A DNA stretch of 64,000 nucleotides, from the NCBI GenBank assembly GCA_022457155.1, contig JAJGOT010000432.1:543501-607500 (forward strand), in the 5' to 3' direction. Shown piece by piece: positions 12,001 through 22,316 of the stretch. The DNA comes from Cladopsammia gracilis. Taxonomy: Eukaryota; Cnidaria; Anthozoa; Scleractinia; Dendrophylliidae. Under the pieces are notes generated by a model. That model saw only the letters and a program-made list of their open reading frames with translations. It had not been told where the DNA came from and did not search any database. Position 1 is the stretch's first letter. The number at the start of each line of letters is the position of its first letter. Both the position numbers and the translations under genes were made by a program.

Positions 12001-15000
12001 TTAATAAGATATGCCCGATATTTCGGTTAGACAAAACTAACCTTCATCAGGGGCTAGGAAAGCTTAGTGAAGATGGAAACAAACGGTTACAATATTTAAA
12101 ATGGGCTAAGATAAATTGCTGGCACACGATAGGCTAATAAACAAGTAACGGTCCAACTATATATTGCTACTGTTTGTTCTAGTGGTCCTTGCATTTTTAC
12201 AGAAGTTATTTACATTTTCACGCTAGTGACTAAAATGGGGTCCTATTATTTGGTTATACAATAGACGTGTTTAGAAAATGTTATAGGCTGGGCCTTATCA
12301 TTATTATTATTATTATTTATTTATTATTTTTTTTTTGCAAAAGGAGGGGAACCCGTGCCCCTCTGCTAACAACTTCTCTGTACAGCATTGGGGGATCTGT
12401 TCTCATCAGTGCCCCACTTTTTCAAGACCAAAAGCCAGAATAGTCCTAAACTTCGACGACTAAGGAGAGCTTTTTTTCACAAGATTTGGTGCCGTTTTTT
12501 CACCACAAGCAAGAAAGCGTCTGGTAACTATCTGTCTTCGCTTTGGTGAGTGCGTGCTTTTCAATTTTGTGGTTTTGGTTTTGGTCTCACGAGTTTTCTC
12601 GCCCTCGCGTTACGTGGAGATGGCCGCGAGTCCCGCACACCAGCCGTTCTTACTGTCCGCTTGATAGCGGAGGAAAACCTGGATCTTGACTCGCTCAGTA
12701 TAGCGCAGTCGTTACCGAACTTTAAGGAAGAAATCGTTGGGATTGTACCCCTCTACGGAGGAAAGTGCTTCGACATCAGCCTCCGATCTACAGAATCGGC
12801 CACGCGGTTCGCGGCATCGGGCTTTGACTGCGAAAGCCGCGTTATCCCTTTACGCCTTTTAGGGCAAAAAGCACTACACGTGTCATGCTTCATTCCCGTT
12901 GAATTCCCCGATGAAAACCTGCTACAACTCGTGGAACAATACGGCGACCTCAAAGCCAGGGCTCGAAATAGAAAAAAATTATAGCCTGCCATTTTTTTTA
13001 TTTTTGGCAGGCCTAACAAATTTTGACCTGCCATTTATTTTTTTGGGCTGCCACATATTGAAATTTTTAACTTTCGTACTTTCGAACTTCCGACTTTCAT
13101 GCCATTTATTATTGTAATTTTATTATTTAAAGCAGTCTGCAATACTCTGTTAAGAGTGATAACTTAATTGGTAAATAAAAAAATAAATAATTTAGAACGT
13201 TTTTTTTGAAGCGAAATAACATAGATTTTATTCCAGACAGTAAACACCACAAATATTCACGGTTTGGTTTGGTTCATGGTTTCAGATTATATACTATGCA
13301 CGCGAAAGTAAAGTGAACGGGCGCGGGCAAACCAGGCAAAAATATCTTCAAACGAAAATCAGCGCATCCGAAGTTTCATTATAAAAGCTTTTATTTCTGT
13401 TTTTGTTTTATAATCGGCTGATTTTTTCCTGCTTTTCCCGGTGGTTTTTAGCCAGCAAAAATCTCGCAGTAGCTGACGTTATCGCTGGTCACCAGCACTT
13501 TTGACAACCCTGTTTAACCGGTAATATTTTTCATCGGGGATGATGGATTCATGGAAAAGAATAGTAGATAAGGGAGCATAGCAAGAGGAGTAGAAAGTGT
13601 CACAGAACCGGTCCAGTAATTTCGCCTGCCATTTTATTATCCATTTGGCAGTTCATCATTATTTTCACCTGCCAAACCTGAAATTTGGCCTGCCATTTGG
13701 CCATTGGCAGGCCGCTATTTCGAGCCCTGAAAGCTCGAGCAGTCCGCCGCCTTTGCTTCAAAGCCACGGGCTACAAGCACATCGAGAACAGCATCCGTGT
13801 CGTAGAATTCACACGTTTACAAAAGGCAGTGTCACGCAAATAATAATAGTCACTCAAGGGCTCGAGTTATTTTTTAAGTACACGGGCCAGCCAATGCTAT
13901 GCTACCGGTGCCAGTCTTCCGAGCTCGTTGTTAAAGACTCCCCGAAGGCGAAACGCCGCGAGGCGAACCGCGAGGCTCCAGCGCCCGGAGGTGGGGGGGG
14001 GGGGGGGGGTGGACACCAGAGGCCCCCCGGCCCCCACTACAGCAACCAGCAACGACACTCCCCCTGTAACCACAATAGGCCATTTGCACGATAGCGTCAT
14101 TTGACTACAACTACCAGAACTCATTTCGTTTTTCCTTTCTTATTTAAATTTTGTAATCCCAGTGAGGTTTAAATAACAAAGGCCCTAATTTGCACTACAA
14201 AATAAAAAATGAACCTCCGTGCGACCCTTCTTATGACTTTTACAAAAAAAAGAAATAGTTATTGTTGAAACTGCATGTCTTAAAGTATTTAACAAGTAAT
14301 GAAGAATTAAATTTCAACTTGCATTCGCCTTTCATGTTCTCAGATAAAGCATTTTCTACTTCACCCTATACTAGTTACTGAGCGTGAAGGGTCCATAACC
14401 CGGGATCACAAATCCCATTTCCCACACACACAACACACACACACACACACACATTCATGACCAGCAAAGCCGCGTAATCAACTGGCTCGAACTCACGTAA
14501 GCGTGCAAACATTAACTTTAAAATACATTGATTACCGTTACTCCTTGTTTTTACATTGCCTTACATAACTTATGGTATCAGTCGTAAAAAGTTCGTACGG
14601 GTCACAATAAGTCAATATTCATCCCGGGGGGGTACTCAGCAAAGTTTCGTACGGGGATGCTCCGCCCCGAGGTTCAAACCCTTACCCTTTCATATACCGA
14701 TTTTGACAGAAAAGGTACCCCTTTCATATACCTTTCATTGAAAATGGTACCCCTTTCATATACCTTTCAATAAAAATGGTACCCCTTTGAGAGCCTTTAA
14801 GTGTGTCTGTTTGAGATATTTTGAAAGGCCATTTTTATAATAGTTAAATGGCAGTTTTCCCTACCTTTTTTATGCTTCAACGGCGTGGCTTCGCTTCCCT
14901 TTCCTATTCTTCGTAAAATCCCTACCCTTTCATATACTTCAACTCGTGAAATCCCGACCCTTTCATATACCTCTAGCCTCAAAAAGGTACCCCTTTCGGG

Positions 15001-18000
15001 CGGAGCATCCCCGTATAGCCCATTATAGGAAGTACCCCCCCCCCCGGGATATTCATTCCAAGTACGAAAACAAATTCAAAACTGTAACTGCAACACGAAC
15101 GTAACTCACGGTGTTTACCGTATACACGGTACCTCACCCCTAGAAATATATTTTCAGAATTAACTCTATGTACATTGAATAGTTGAATGGTAAAATATTT
15201 CTTGTTTTCAACGTCGCGTTTGTGAGTTTATTTTTAGAGATTTGAATTTACAAAATGGTAATTAGATGACGCCAACCCGGGACTTTGCCATTATTTCTAC
15301 GCCAATTTACAATGCGCAGTTTACAGCTTTAGGATAATAATTTGATAAATACTAAAAAATAAACTGTGGAAAAACGTATGAATTCACTAGCATCCGTGAG
15401 ATTTTCAAAACAGATCACTAAAACTGTACAAGCCATTGTCGGGATGCAATCCCGAACGCCATTATGAAACAACGGATCAGGAGGTTCTTCAAGCTACAAG
15501 AAACACTACTCAAAAACAGAATAAAACAAGGAGCTAAAACATAAACTGCAAGAAGTCATTATTCCAGTAGAGATACGGCAGCTTCAGACTTTGATCTTAG
15601 ACACTTACATCGGTGATAAAGATCCACTTTCTCACAAGTCTTGCACACCGCAGACTTAGACACTAAATCACCGGCTGAGAAATTGACTGATCCAAGCATA
15701 TTCATAAAAATTAACAAAAACTGCAGCCGATCACTACTTATCTTGCAACAAAAGTTAGCCAAAGACGCCCCAACATATGCCAAGAGAACTAGCATAACGA
15801 AGGCATAGAGAAACAATAATTCTATAAATGGCAGTGAGTGCGCACAGCATGTAAACTGACCTCCTGTCATTAAAGAGATTTATATCCCAAAGATCAAAGA
15901 GTCATACAATACATCGAGCATTTGTCAAAGCTATTCTAGAGGTTTCTTTATACATTTTGCAACTAGCGGGAGTCGTGTTTGGCCTGTCACTTTTATAATA
16001 CTGATATTCTCAAATTAATATATGTATCGTATGTTTAATAGATAAAATACTACATGTAAAGAAAGCCAAATTTAAAAAACGTGAAAAGTATGAAAAGTAT
16101 GATTTTCTAGTACTTAGGAAACAAAACTCTTTCACCCCTGACGAAGTTAACTTTAAATATATATAACCAGTTATTCAGATTCCCGTTTTGGCGATTATAA
16201 ATAACACAGGAATGAATGATCGTGCCAGTGGAACACTCAAAAAGGTCTTTAATATCTGAATACACATGCATTCCAAAGATATCCATAACGGAAACTAGTG
16301 TAGTAATTAACCCTTTTAACATATCTATGATAAAAACACTCAATTACAAATCAAATCAAAAGTTTATTAGCATTCCCATTTACATACATGGTATTGCCTA
16401 TTACACTAACAGATTAAACTAGAATATAGTGATTGCAGTCCTTGCTAACAGAGTGTTTAGTCTCTCTGAAGCTTCATATATAAAGTGACCCACCTGTGTC
16501 AACATTGTTAAAAAAGAAATTAATTCTATACGTATTTTGTAGGTTCAAAAAACTTTTACAATGTAGTGAATTTCTTAGGTCAGAATATGAAACACAGTCG
16601 AAAAAGAAATGAATTTCTTCTTCAACGTCATTTGGTAAGCAGCATTCGCAGTGCCTAAAATCTCTTGGAATTTTTGGTTTTGCATGTCTACCCGTTTCAA
16701 CACGTAGGCAATGATTTCCTGTTCGAAACTTAGCCAGTGTTCGTCTGTGTTTCATATTTTTTATTACGTCATAACAGTTACTAGAACTTCCTGTGTCATT
16801 TGTGAATTTAGAATAAAAATTAAGCTTGATGTTTAGTTGAACAAGCTTCATCTGATGTACCTTAGATTCTGATTCTATATTATTAATAATTCTATTTAAG
16901 AAAATTTTCATGGATTTCTGACTATTTTCCACGAAAAGAGAATTTGTATCTGATATACCTTGGAAGGTTTCTAAAATTTTGTTTATTGAGGTCATAAAAC
17001 TCGGAATGTCATGCAATGCAAGGGTATTTGATATGGATAGACACTGTTTTGCAATTACTACTACAAACAGACTCAGTAGATGGGGTTAAACGGATGTTTA
17101 TTCAAAATTGATACTGCACAAGAGACAACACCCTAGACCGCCAAACCCAAAGGGGAAAAAGAATGAAATAAGGGTTTGAGAAGAAGAAGTTACGATGTGG
17201 GAGAGAGTCTGGTTGTGATAGAATGGAGAATTTTAAACTTATTTTCGTTGGAAAGAGTGAGATAGACTAAATATGCGTCACTCTTCCAATCGCCATGCGA
17301 TTTAATAAAAGCTGTAGGCGCTCGATTACAAAAAGCAAATGTAGCGCCCCCGCGACGAAAACTGTGCGAGGAATACTGTGCGGGATTAAACCCAATGGCT
17401 GAAAGTGACTTCTTAATAAAAGCGTTATACTGGTGAGCCAAGATAGGCTTGTTCGATCCCCGAGATTGACAAACGAATAATGGTGGAGGGCGACAATTGT
17501 ACACTAGCTAAATACTGCCTAAGCGCGGTGACAGGACAAAGGGGCGAACCGGGAATAAACGGCAAGGGAATTTCTAAAACCCGCTCCCGAAACTGGAGTG
17601 TCTCCGTGCGCGTGATGCGCAACAAAACCCCTTGCGGTGTGAAAGTCACGCTAGATAGCGTCAAAAAATACGCCTGGGAATCGCCAATTTCAGACAACTT
17701 ATACGGTACTAAATTAGAGATACGTAAAAAAAAAATAAGGCTACTAAAAATAAAGCACGCATGCAGACGTGCAAATGATTATCTAAATCGAAAATACGGG
17801 ACAATTGTAAAAGGATCTCAACAGTGATCGGTTCTTTTCGTGCAACACAATCACCCAAGATCCGACGCACCGCTCGTTTGGCAAGATAAACGTCATAATC
17901 GTGAAGAAAGGCAAAACTGGCACCACACGAGCGGTTAATATGTGAAATAATGCTCAAATAATTAACGATCGAACGGTATGACGTTAAAGAACGTGACAAA

Positions 18001-20646
18001 AAAAACTAAATAAAGCAAATAAACGGATTTGGAAACTGGAAAAGGTAAGAAATCGAAATATTGGCAAAACAATAAATATGTTCGCTTATAGCATCTCATA
18101 GAGCGCTTTGTGTAGTCGCAAAAAGCATGGACCTGAATAGTTCCTAAATACTGCTAGCGCTGCAAAGCGTCGATGTGATCTGCGAGATTAAATTGAAAAA
18201 CAGAAAGAAAAAAAATCAATAAACTTAATAAGGATTTATGAAAATAAATGGAAGTAGCTACTTAATATACATTAAAAACGAACTTAGAGTCGCTAGGAAA
18301 TACTTGGGTAAGGTTCAAGGTAGCTACGGCATGCTGCACATAGTCTGAGTACGAGGAGTCTAAGTGAGAACGACTCAACGCATCCGCTAAAACGTTCGAC
18401 TTCCCGCTAATGTAACGCGCAGATAAACGGATATTGTTAAGAGACAGCAACAACCAAAGTTCACGTGGACAACGCTGCATGAAGGCGTTCGTTGAACGTT
18501 GATTGTTCAGTGCCTATACGCTGACCTGATTGTAAGCAGTTCGAGCTGGTTAATGTTCAAATGTTGACTAGCAATAAACGGAGGAAACTTCCCCAAAACA
18601 CACTGCACCACAAGCATAAAGACAAGCATCACATGAGAACAGTTCTGGATCGGACACAGTAATGGCGGTCGGAATCACTGAGACACCATTGTAGTGTTGC
18701 TCTTGCTTTCACAAAGGATAACACAGGAATGAATGATCGTGACAGTGGAACACTCAAAAAGGTCTTATCTGAATACATGCATTCCAAAGATATCCATAAC
18801 GGAAACTAGTGTAGTAATTAACCCTTTTAACATATCTATGATAAAAACACTCAACTGCATCACCTTCCCTGACTCTTCAACGAACCAGATACAAACACGA
18901 ATAAAAAGTCAGCAAAGATTGTTTGTGAAGCAAAGTAACAGGTGAAGTTAAATCGAATTTAAGAACTCTACTAACTTACCGTTTCCTAAACACAGATTTT
19001 AAAAGCCCGTAATCGTCACACTCGTCGGACTCCATCCTCAAACACGTGCAGACTGCACAATCGGTTAAACCTAGGGGAGGGGCTCGAAACGCAACATTCA
19101 TATATTTTCCAACTAGGGTTGAGTGAGGCATGAAGTGGAACTTGAAGACAGTTTGGACAATAAAGTTACTGTTTCGTGTTTTTGTTTCGTGCCATTTTAA
19201 AGTTATTTCTGCTTCTTTTCTTTCTTTGTTTTTTGTTTTTTTGGTAAAAATCGTAAGGAATTATTTTTCTGTTTTTTTTTTTCATCCGCATTTTATCATC
19301 CGCATTTTTCTTATCCGCATTTTTCTTATCCGCATTTTATTATCCGCCGTCCGCCGTCCGCCATCCGCCATCTGCCGCCATCCGGTCCGCGTTTTACAGA
19401 ACGGTGAACTCTCATAACTCATAATTCTCATAACAGTGAACTCCGAGACGACCGGCACAACAGTCATTTGTATTCCTGATTCAACTCCAGACACGTCCTC
19501 AAACGAACCAGAGACTGTTATCATAATACTGATACGTTTTTACAACAACGTACAATAATTCACTCACTAGTTTTCTCGTTGTTTATGTTCATATTGGCGC
19601 CAGAACAGCAACCATAACTATGGGAACTATACAAACCTCCGGTCAGGAAGTAAAATTGCAGTTTAATACCGATGCCTTGGATTTTATTTATACTTGCCCA
19701 GAAATCCGCAAGCATTTCCTTCCAGCAAATTTTAGCTGTCTCCGCGACCCGCAAAAATATCCTCCCGCAAAACAAATTCAGTCGCACAATCCGCATAGGT
19801 AGCTAAATAAACAAAACTATGACGTCGTTCCCATACTATTGCATAATCAAACCGTAATAGCAATGAATCAAAATAGAACAAACGCAATTTTGCTCTGCCA
19901 TATCGCTCATATTAAAACACAAACTTTCCCGTCCCATTTAACTTTCTTAAAACGTCTCCATTCGTAAAAATACACCGTGAAATTCTCAAACTGCGTTTGC
20001 CAAAAAAAAAACGCAATGCAGCTTTAATGGCTTTACGACAAATGATTGAAACTGATAGGTAACGTGAGATATCGAAACTTAAGAAGAACTTAATACCTTT
20101 GCGGTAACGTAATGTAAGATATGACAAGTTCGTCACAAGTTTTGACATCCCGATACCCAAGGGAAATTAACAATAGGTCCGGGGGTGCTCCCCAAAAATT
20201 TAAGGAGCAGTATGTGATGCCCTTCTTGAAATCCTAACCGGTTTAACCAACCATATCCTCAATGCCCTAATATAGCTTCTATAAAGAAGAAACAACTAAC
20301 CCCCCCGGACAAAAGTCCACAAAAATTTGTTAACAACTTTTGTCCCCATATTCTAGTGACTCCTATATCTCGTTATGCGCGCATGCGCTTTAACGAGATA
20401 AAAAGGGGATTATTAGTGAAGGACATGGCAATTTTTCCCCCAGTATGGCATAGAACTTAACAATTTTTCTTGTCAAAACTTACTCTTGCTTTTATTTCAG
20501 ATCACCTTGAACCCACCATGCGTGAACAGGACCTCAGAAATCTTCTCGGCTTGGGAGCAGCTACAAAGTCATACATGTTGGCTTTGGTGAAAACAGGGAG
20601 GTTAAAACTAGCAGGAAAGGGCATTACCTTCCTGAACACGGCATAA
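6033..20646 (+). CDS. SKA3: SKA3, spindle and kinetochore-associated protein 3
   Basis: Exons: 6033-6203, 6915-7065, 8258-8321, 8772-8920, 10312-10794, 11232-11426, 20501-20646 (stop TAA 20644-20646). Phases match at every junction and give 452 residues. The start MASCEEFFSRLRKLAVTVGK aligns with the vertebrate SKA3 start; exon 2 ends with HMEKYGYTRPK, the conserved end of the helical region that forms the Ska core with SKA1 and SKA2. The middle (about 180-338) is disordered and carries 13 SP/TP sites, including VTPP, TPMIK twice and GTPGLRAFSP, as expected of a Cdk1-regulated Ndc80-binding region. Residues about 355-452 (PLNEKEYSILPVYV; DLRNLLGLGAATKSYMLALV) look like a winged helix of the SKA1 microtubule-binding type. 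The Ska complex couples kinetochores to microtubules in mitosis. An AATAAA follows at 20747. Identity is strong; the winged-helix call is inference. Confidence 0.9.
6507..6528. repeat. (CA)n microsatellite
   Basis: About 11 CA units in SKA3 intron 1. Confidence 0.9.
7415..7486. mobile_element. Short hairpin MITE
   Basis: CCCAGGGTCTCTCTTCTTCC pairs with GGAAGATGAGAGACCCTGGG across a CCTGGCGG... loop; intron 2 of SKA3. Confidence 0.6.
7526..8102. mobile_element. piggyBac-like MITE (577 bp, TTAA target)
   Basis: Perfect 16-bp terminal inverted repeats CCCTATTCGGCCTGGG / CCCAGGCCGAATAGGG, flanked on both sides by TTAA (7522-7525 and 8103-8106). TTAA targets and CCC-starting ends are the mark of the piggyBac superfamily. 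No transposase. Inside are G/C runs next to each end, a TGACGTCA site (7685-7692) and two CCGCCATCTTGGAT motifs (7728-7752). It sits in SKA3 intron 2. Confidence 0.88.
9008..9600. repeat. 88-bp minisatellite, about 6.7 copies
   Basis: CTAACTTTTGAGTCTG recurs at 9013, 9101, 9189, 9277, 9365, 9453 and 9541, exactly every 88 bp, with only a few substitutions between copies. The last copy decays at about 9600. It lies in SKA3 intron 4. A diverged single unit lies at 49190-49310. Confidence 0.97.
9911..9981 (+). mobile_element. tRNA-derived SINE head (tRNA-Thr-like)
   Basis: An intact 7-bp acceptor stem (GGCTTGA 9911-9917 with TCAAGCC 9975-9981), a 4-bp D stem and a 5-bp T stem with loop TTTGAAT are present, and A and B boxes are good. 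The anticodon stem is mismatched and the loop would read GGT. The following tail (CTGAATTTTTTCAAG...) shows it is a SINE rather than a working tRNA gene. Confidence 0.65.
12550..14094 (+). pseudogene. LINE ORF1 (gag-like) remnant split by a MITE
   Basis: Left part 12550-12956 reads LTVRLIAEENLDLDSLSIAQ... to GDLKA; the right part resumes at 13730 as KARAVRRLCFKATGYKHIEN and, after a frameshift near 13836, GLELFFKYTGQPMLCYRC. This is the N-terminal and zinc-knuckle portion of a non-LTR retrotransposon ORF1. The knuckle has lost its later His and Cys, so the copy is dead. It lies in SKA3 intron 6. Confidence 0.7.
12957..13729. mobile_element. hAT-like MITE inserted in the LINE ORF1
   Basis: 773 bp with 15-bp terminal inverted repeats CAGGGCTCGAAATAG / CTATTTCGAGCCCTG and target duplication AAAGC (12952-12956, 13730-13734). 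Subterminal CCTGCCATTT/GGCAGGCC blocks repeat at both ends. No transposase. The ORF1 reading frame on either side meets exactly at the duplicated bases, which fixes the boundaries. Confidence 0.85.
14076..14210. mobile_element. Left half of a CAATAGGCC-type MITE
   Basis: ATAGGCCATTTGCACGAT to CTAATTTGCACTACAAAA matches the first 130 bp of the complete copy at 29233-29427; the right end is missing. Confidence 0.8.
14430..14455. repeat. (CA)n microsatellite
   Basis: Interrupted CACACA tract in SKA3 intron 6. Confidence 0.85.
14623..15048. mobile_element. hAT-like MITE (426 bp) with 8-bp target duplication
   Basis: Starts CCCGGGGGGGTACT and ends with the complementary AGTACCCCCCCCCCCGGG. The flanks are ATATTCAT on both sides (14615-14622, 15049-15056). 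GGGGATGCTCCGCCC recurs inverted inside both ends, and the interior has repeated TACCCCTTTCATATACC motifs. Eight-bp duplications are characteristic of hAT elements. Confidence 0.88.
16199..16345 (+). repeat. About 145-bp direct repeat, left copy
   Basis: Near-identical to 18717-18856, with small indels: GGAATGAATGATCGTG to TATGATAAAAACACTCAA. Confidence 0.92.
16345..17060 (-). pseudogene. LINE 3' fragment (RT C-terminal region)
   Basis: A 180-residue frame (16474-17016) with KFRTGNHCLRVETGRHAKPK and CECCLPNDVEEEIHFFFDC, the Cys-rich C-terminal end of a cnidarian-type non-LTR retrotransposon. It is related to 33497-34660. On the minus strand it ends AATAAACTTTTGATTTGATT, a short simple-repeat tail. 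Confidence 0.8.
17190..18500 (-). pseudogene. Decayed DIRS-like retrotransposon (RNase H end and tyrosine recombinase)
   Basis: 18262-18480 has an RNase H-like end, ARYISGKSNVLADALSRSHL. 17709-17999 has the recombinase N-terminal helices. 17425-17697 and 17190-17504 hold the catalytic part, with HSFRRGGATFAF (H-x-x-R) and KSHGDWKSDAYLVYL (H/W and Tyr). RNase H next to a tyrosine recombinase is the DIRS layout. At least two frameshifts, one in an A run at about 17728, break the frame. Confidence 0.75.
18717..18856 (+). repeat. About 145-bp direct repeat, right copy
   Basis: Second copy of 16199-16345. The pair brackets the LINE and DIRS fragments. Confidence 0.92.
19288..19384. repeat. Short tandem repeat (ATCCGCATTTT / CCGCCGT units)
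   Basis: ATCCGCATTTTTCTT repeated four times, grading into CCGTCCGCC units. Confidence 0.75.
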
Positions 20647-22316
20647 AATGCACAGAATAATATACATCCACATTAAAAAAAAGACTGGCTTTATTCAAAC
20701 AAACCTGAATGAAATATTTCTGCTCTGGAGGTTGTTTTACTTTTAGAATAAACAGACAGAAATACAGAAAGACTATCCACTTTAGCCCAATAAGTTAATG
20801 CGTGTCTTTTTATAGTCATAATGTTGTACAAAGAAACTAGCTCTAAAGAGTATGCATACATATACATGCATAAGCTCAGACCATGGAGGTGTCCTAAGAG
20901 AACGAAAATTTGTTACTGAGATTTGTTTCCTTTTGCTCCACGATGTTATGAGAAATAATCTGTTCACAGTCAACTGACTATGAATATACCAATATTTTAA
21001 TACAATCAAAACTACAACAAAATTCTCGAATCTGATTGGTTATCAGCAGGCCTGATTAGAGCATTAATAGGACAGTACGCGTTATTTGCGCACGCTATCC
21101 TTTTTCCGTGCATGCATCTCGGTCAAAAACACACTCAATTGTTATGTTTTTAAACACCAAAACGTGTAACCATTCAATGTATTATCCTCGAATTTTGTTA
21201 TAGTGTTATAATTAAGTGGTAACAGGACTTTGTGTTGTCCAATTCTCTCTGTAATCATACTCGTGATTAAACAAATTGATCGTATGATTACAGACCGAAT
21301 TGGTCTCCACTCAGTCCTATTACCATTATTTATCGTATCAATAACAAAATCCTCTATTGTGATTGGTCATCCACATGTCTAGAAGTCACATGGGTGTGTA
21401 ATTTGATAGCTGTAATTGGACACCTCCATTGCATGTGCATCAATCATGTGCACTTAAATCTTTTTTTTTTGTTCTCTACTGGTTTCATACTGATTGAAAA
21501 TATCCCTGACGTTTTGAGAACGAAAAAGTCCACATAGACTTTTTAATCTTGAATTTGTTTATATACTTTGTGTTGTACAATTCAGGGCACTACACTTGGC
21601 CAAATTGAAATTATTCAAACGATTACTCCATGAATTGTACTCCACCCAGTGCAATTACTAACTATGCAAAACTATGAAACACAAGTTTATTTGAGTCAAC
21701 TATATACAGTGGTATGTTTTAATAGGCATAGTTGTATTGGTGATTGTCTTAAGATATTTGGCATGTTAAAAAGATCATTTTCCACTACCTGTTTTTAGTG
21801 AATTTTAATCAATTTTGTTTGCTTCTATTCTTCCTATAGTTCTATTGGTTGTAGGTCTATGAACATCTTAACAACAATTTAAAGTAGAACTGTTGGTTAA
21901 GATATGTATTAATTAATAGTGCTTCTGAGTGATAAAAAATAAATAAACTTAAAACAATATAATTATAAAAAGCACAGTATGTGGCTTGAAAAAAGTCCCG
22001 CCCAGTCGGCTGGGACAAGTATAGATTAGTGGTAAAGTAGACAAGTAGATCGGGCAAGTAACTTTCCCCACTTACTTACCCAACTGGTAAGAATATGGAC
22101 AAACTGCCTGTGAACTAAGCTTAGTAACAATTTATAAAAACTTGTCCAGGCAAGTAAAACTTAAACTTAAAGCAAGCATACTATGTAAACAATAATTTAA
22201 ATTTATCATTTTGTTTTCAGTGTTTTCATCGGAAACCTATTGGCATCACAAATTATTGTTTTTTTAGTCTACATCAGCAGAAATAAGTTTTAATTATTTG
22301 TAATTTCTCATCTCAG
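20647..22316. other. Convergent SKA3/RPF2 intergenic region
   Basis: Contains the SKA3 poly(A) signal. A dispersed repeat is present at 21175-21350 and 21393-21660 (CAGACCGAATTGG, ATAGCTGTAATTGGACACC); relatives lie at 41560-41695 and 59640-60055. No further gene seen. Confidence 0.7.
20747..20752 (+). terminator. Candidate polyadenylation signal of SKA3
   Basis: AATAAA 100 bp past the SKA3 stop codon, in the convergent SKA3/RPF2 interval. Confidence 0.5.

Noticed and set aside
15559..15870. 103-codon minus-strand frame with a hydrophobic stretch
   Set aside because: No family, no splice support; inside a transposon-filled SKA3 intron.
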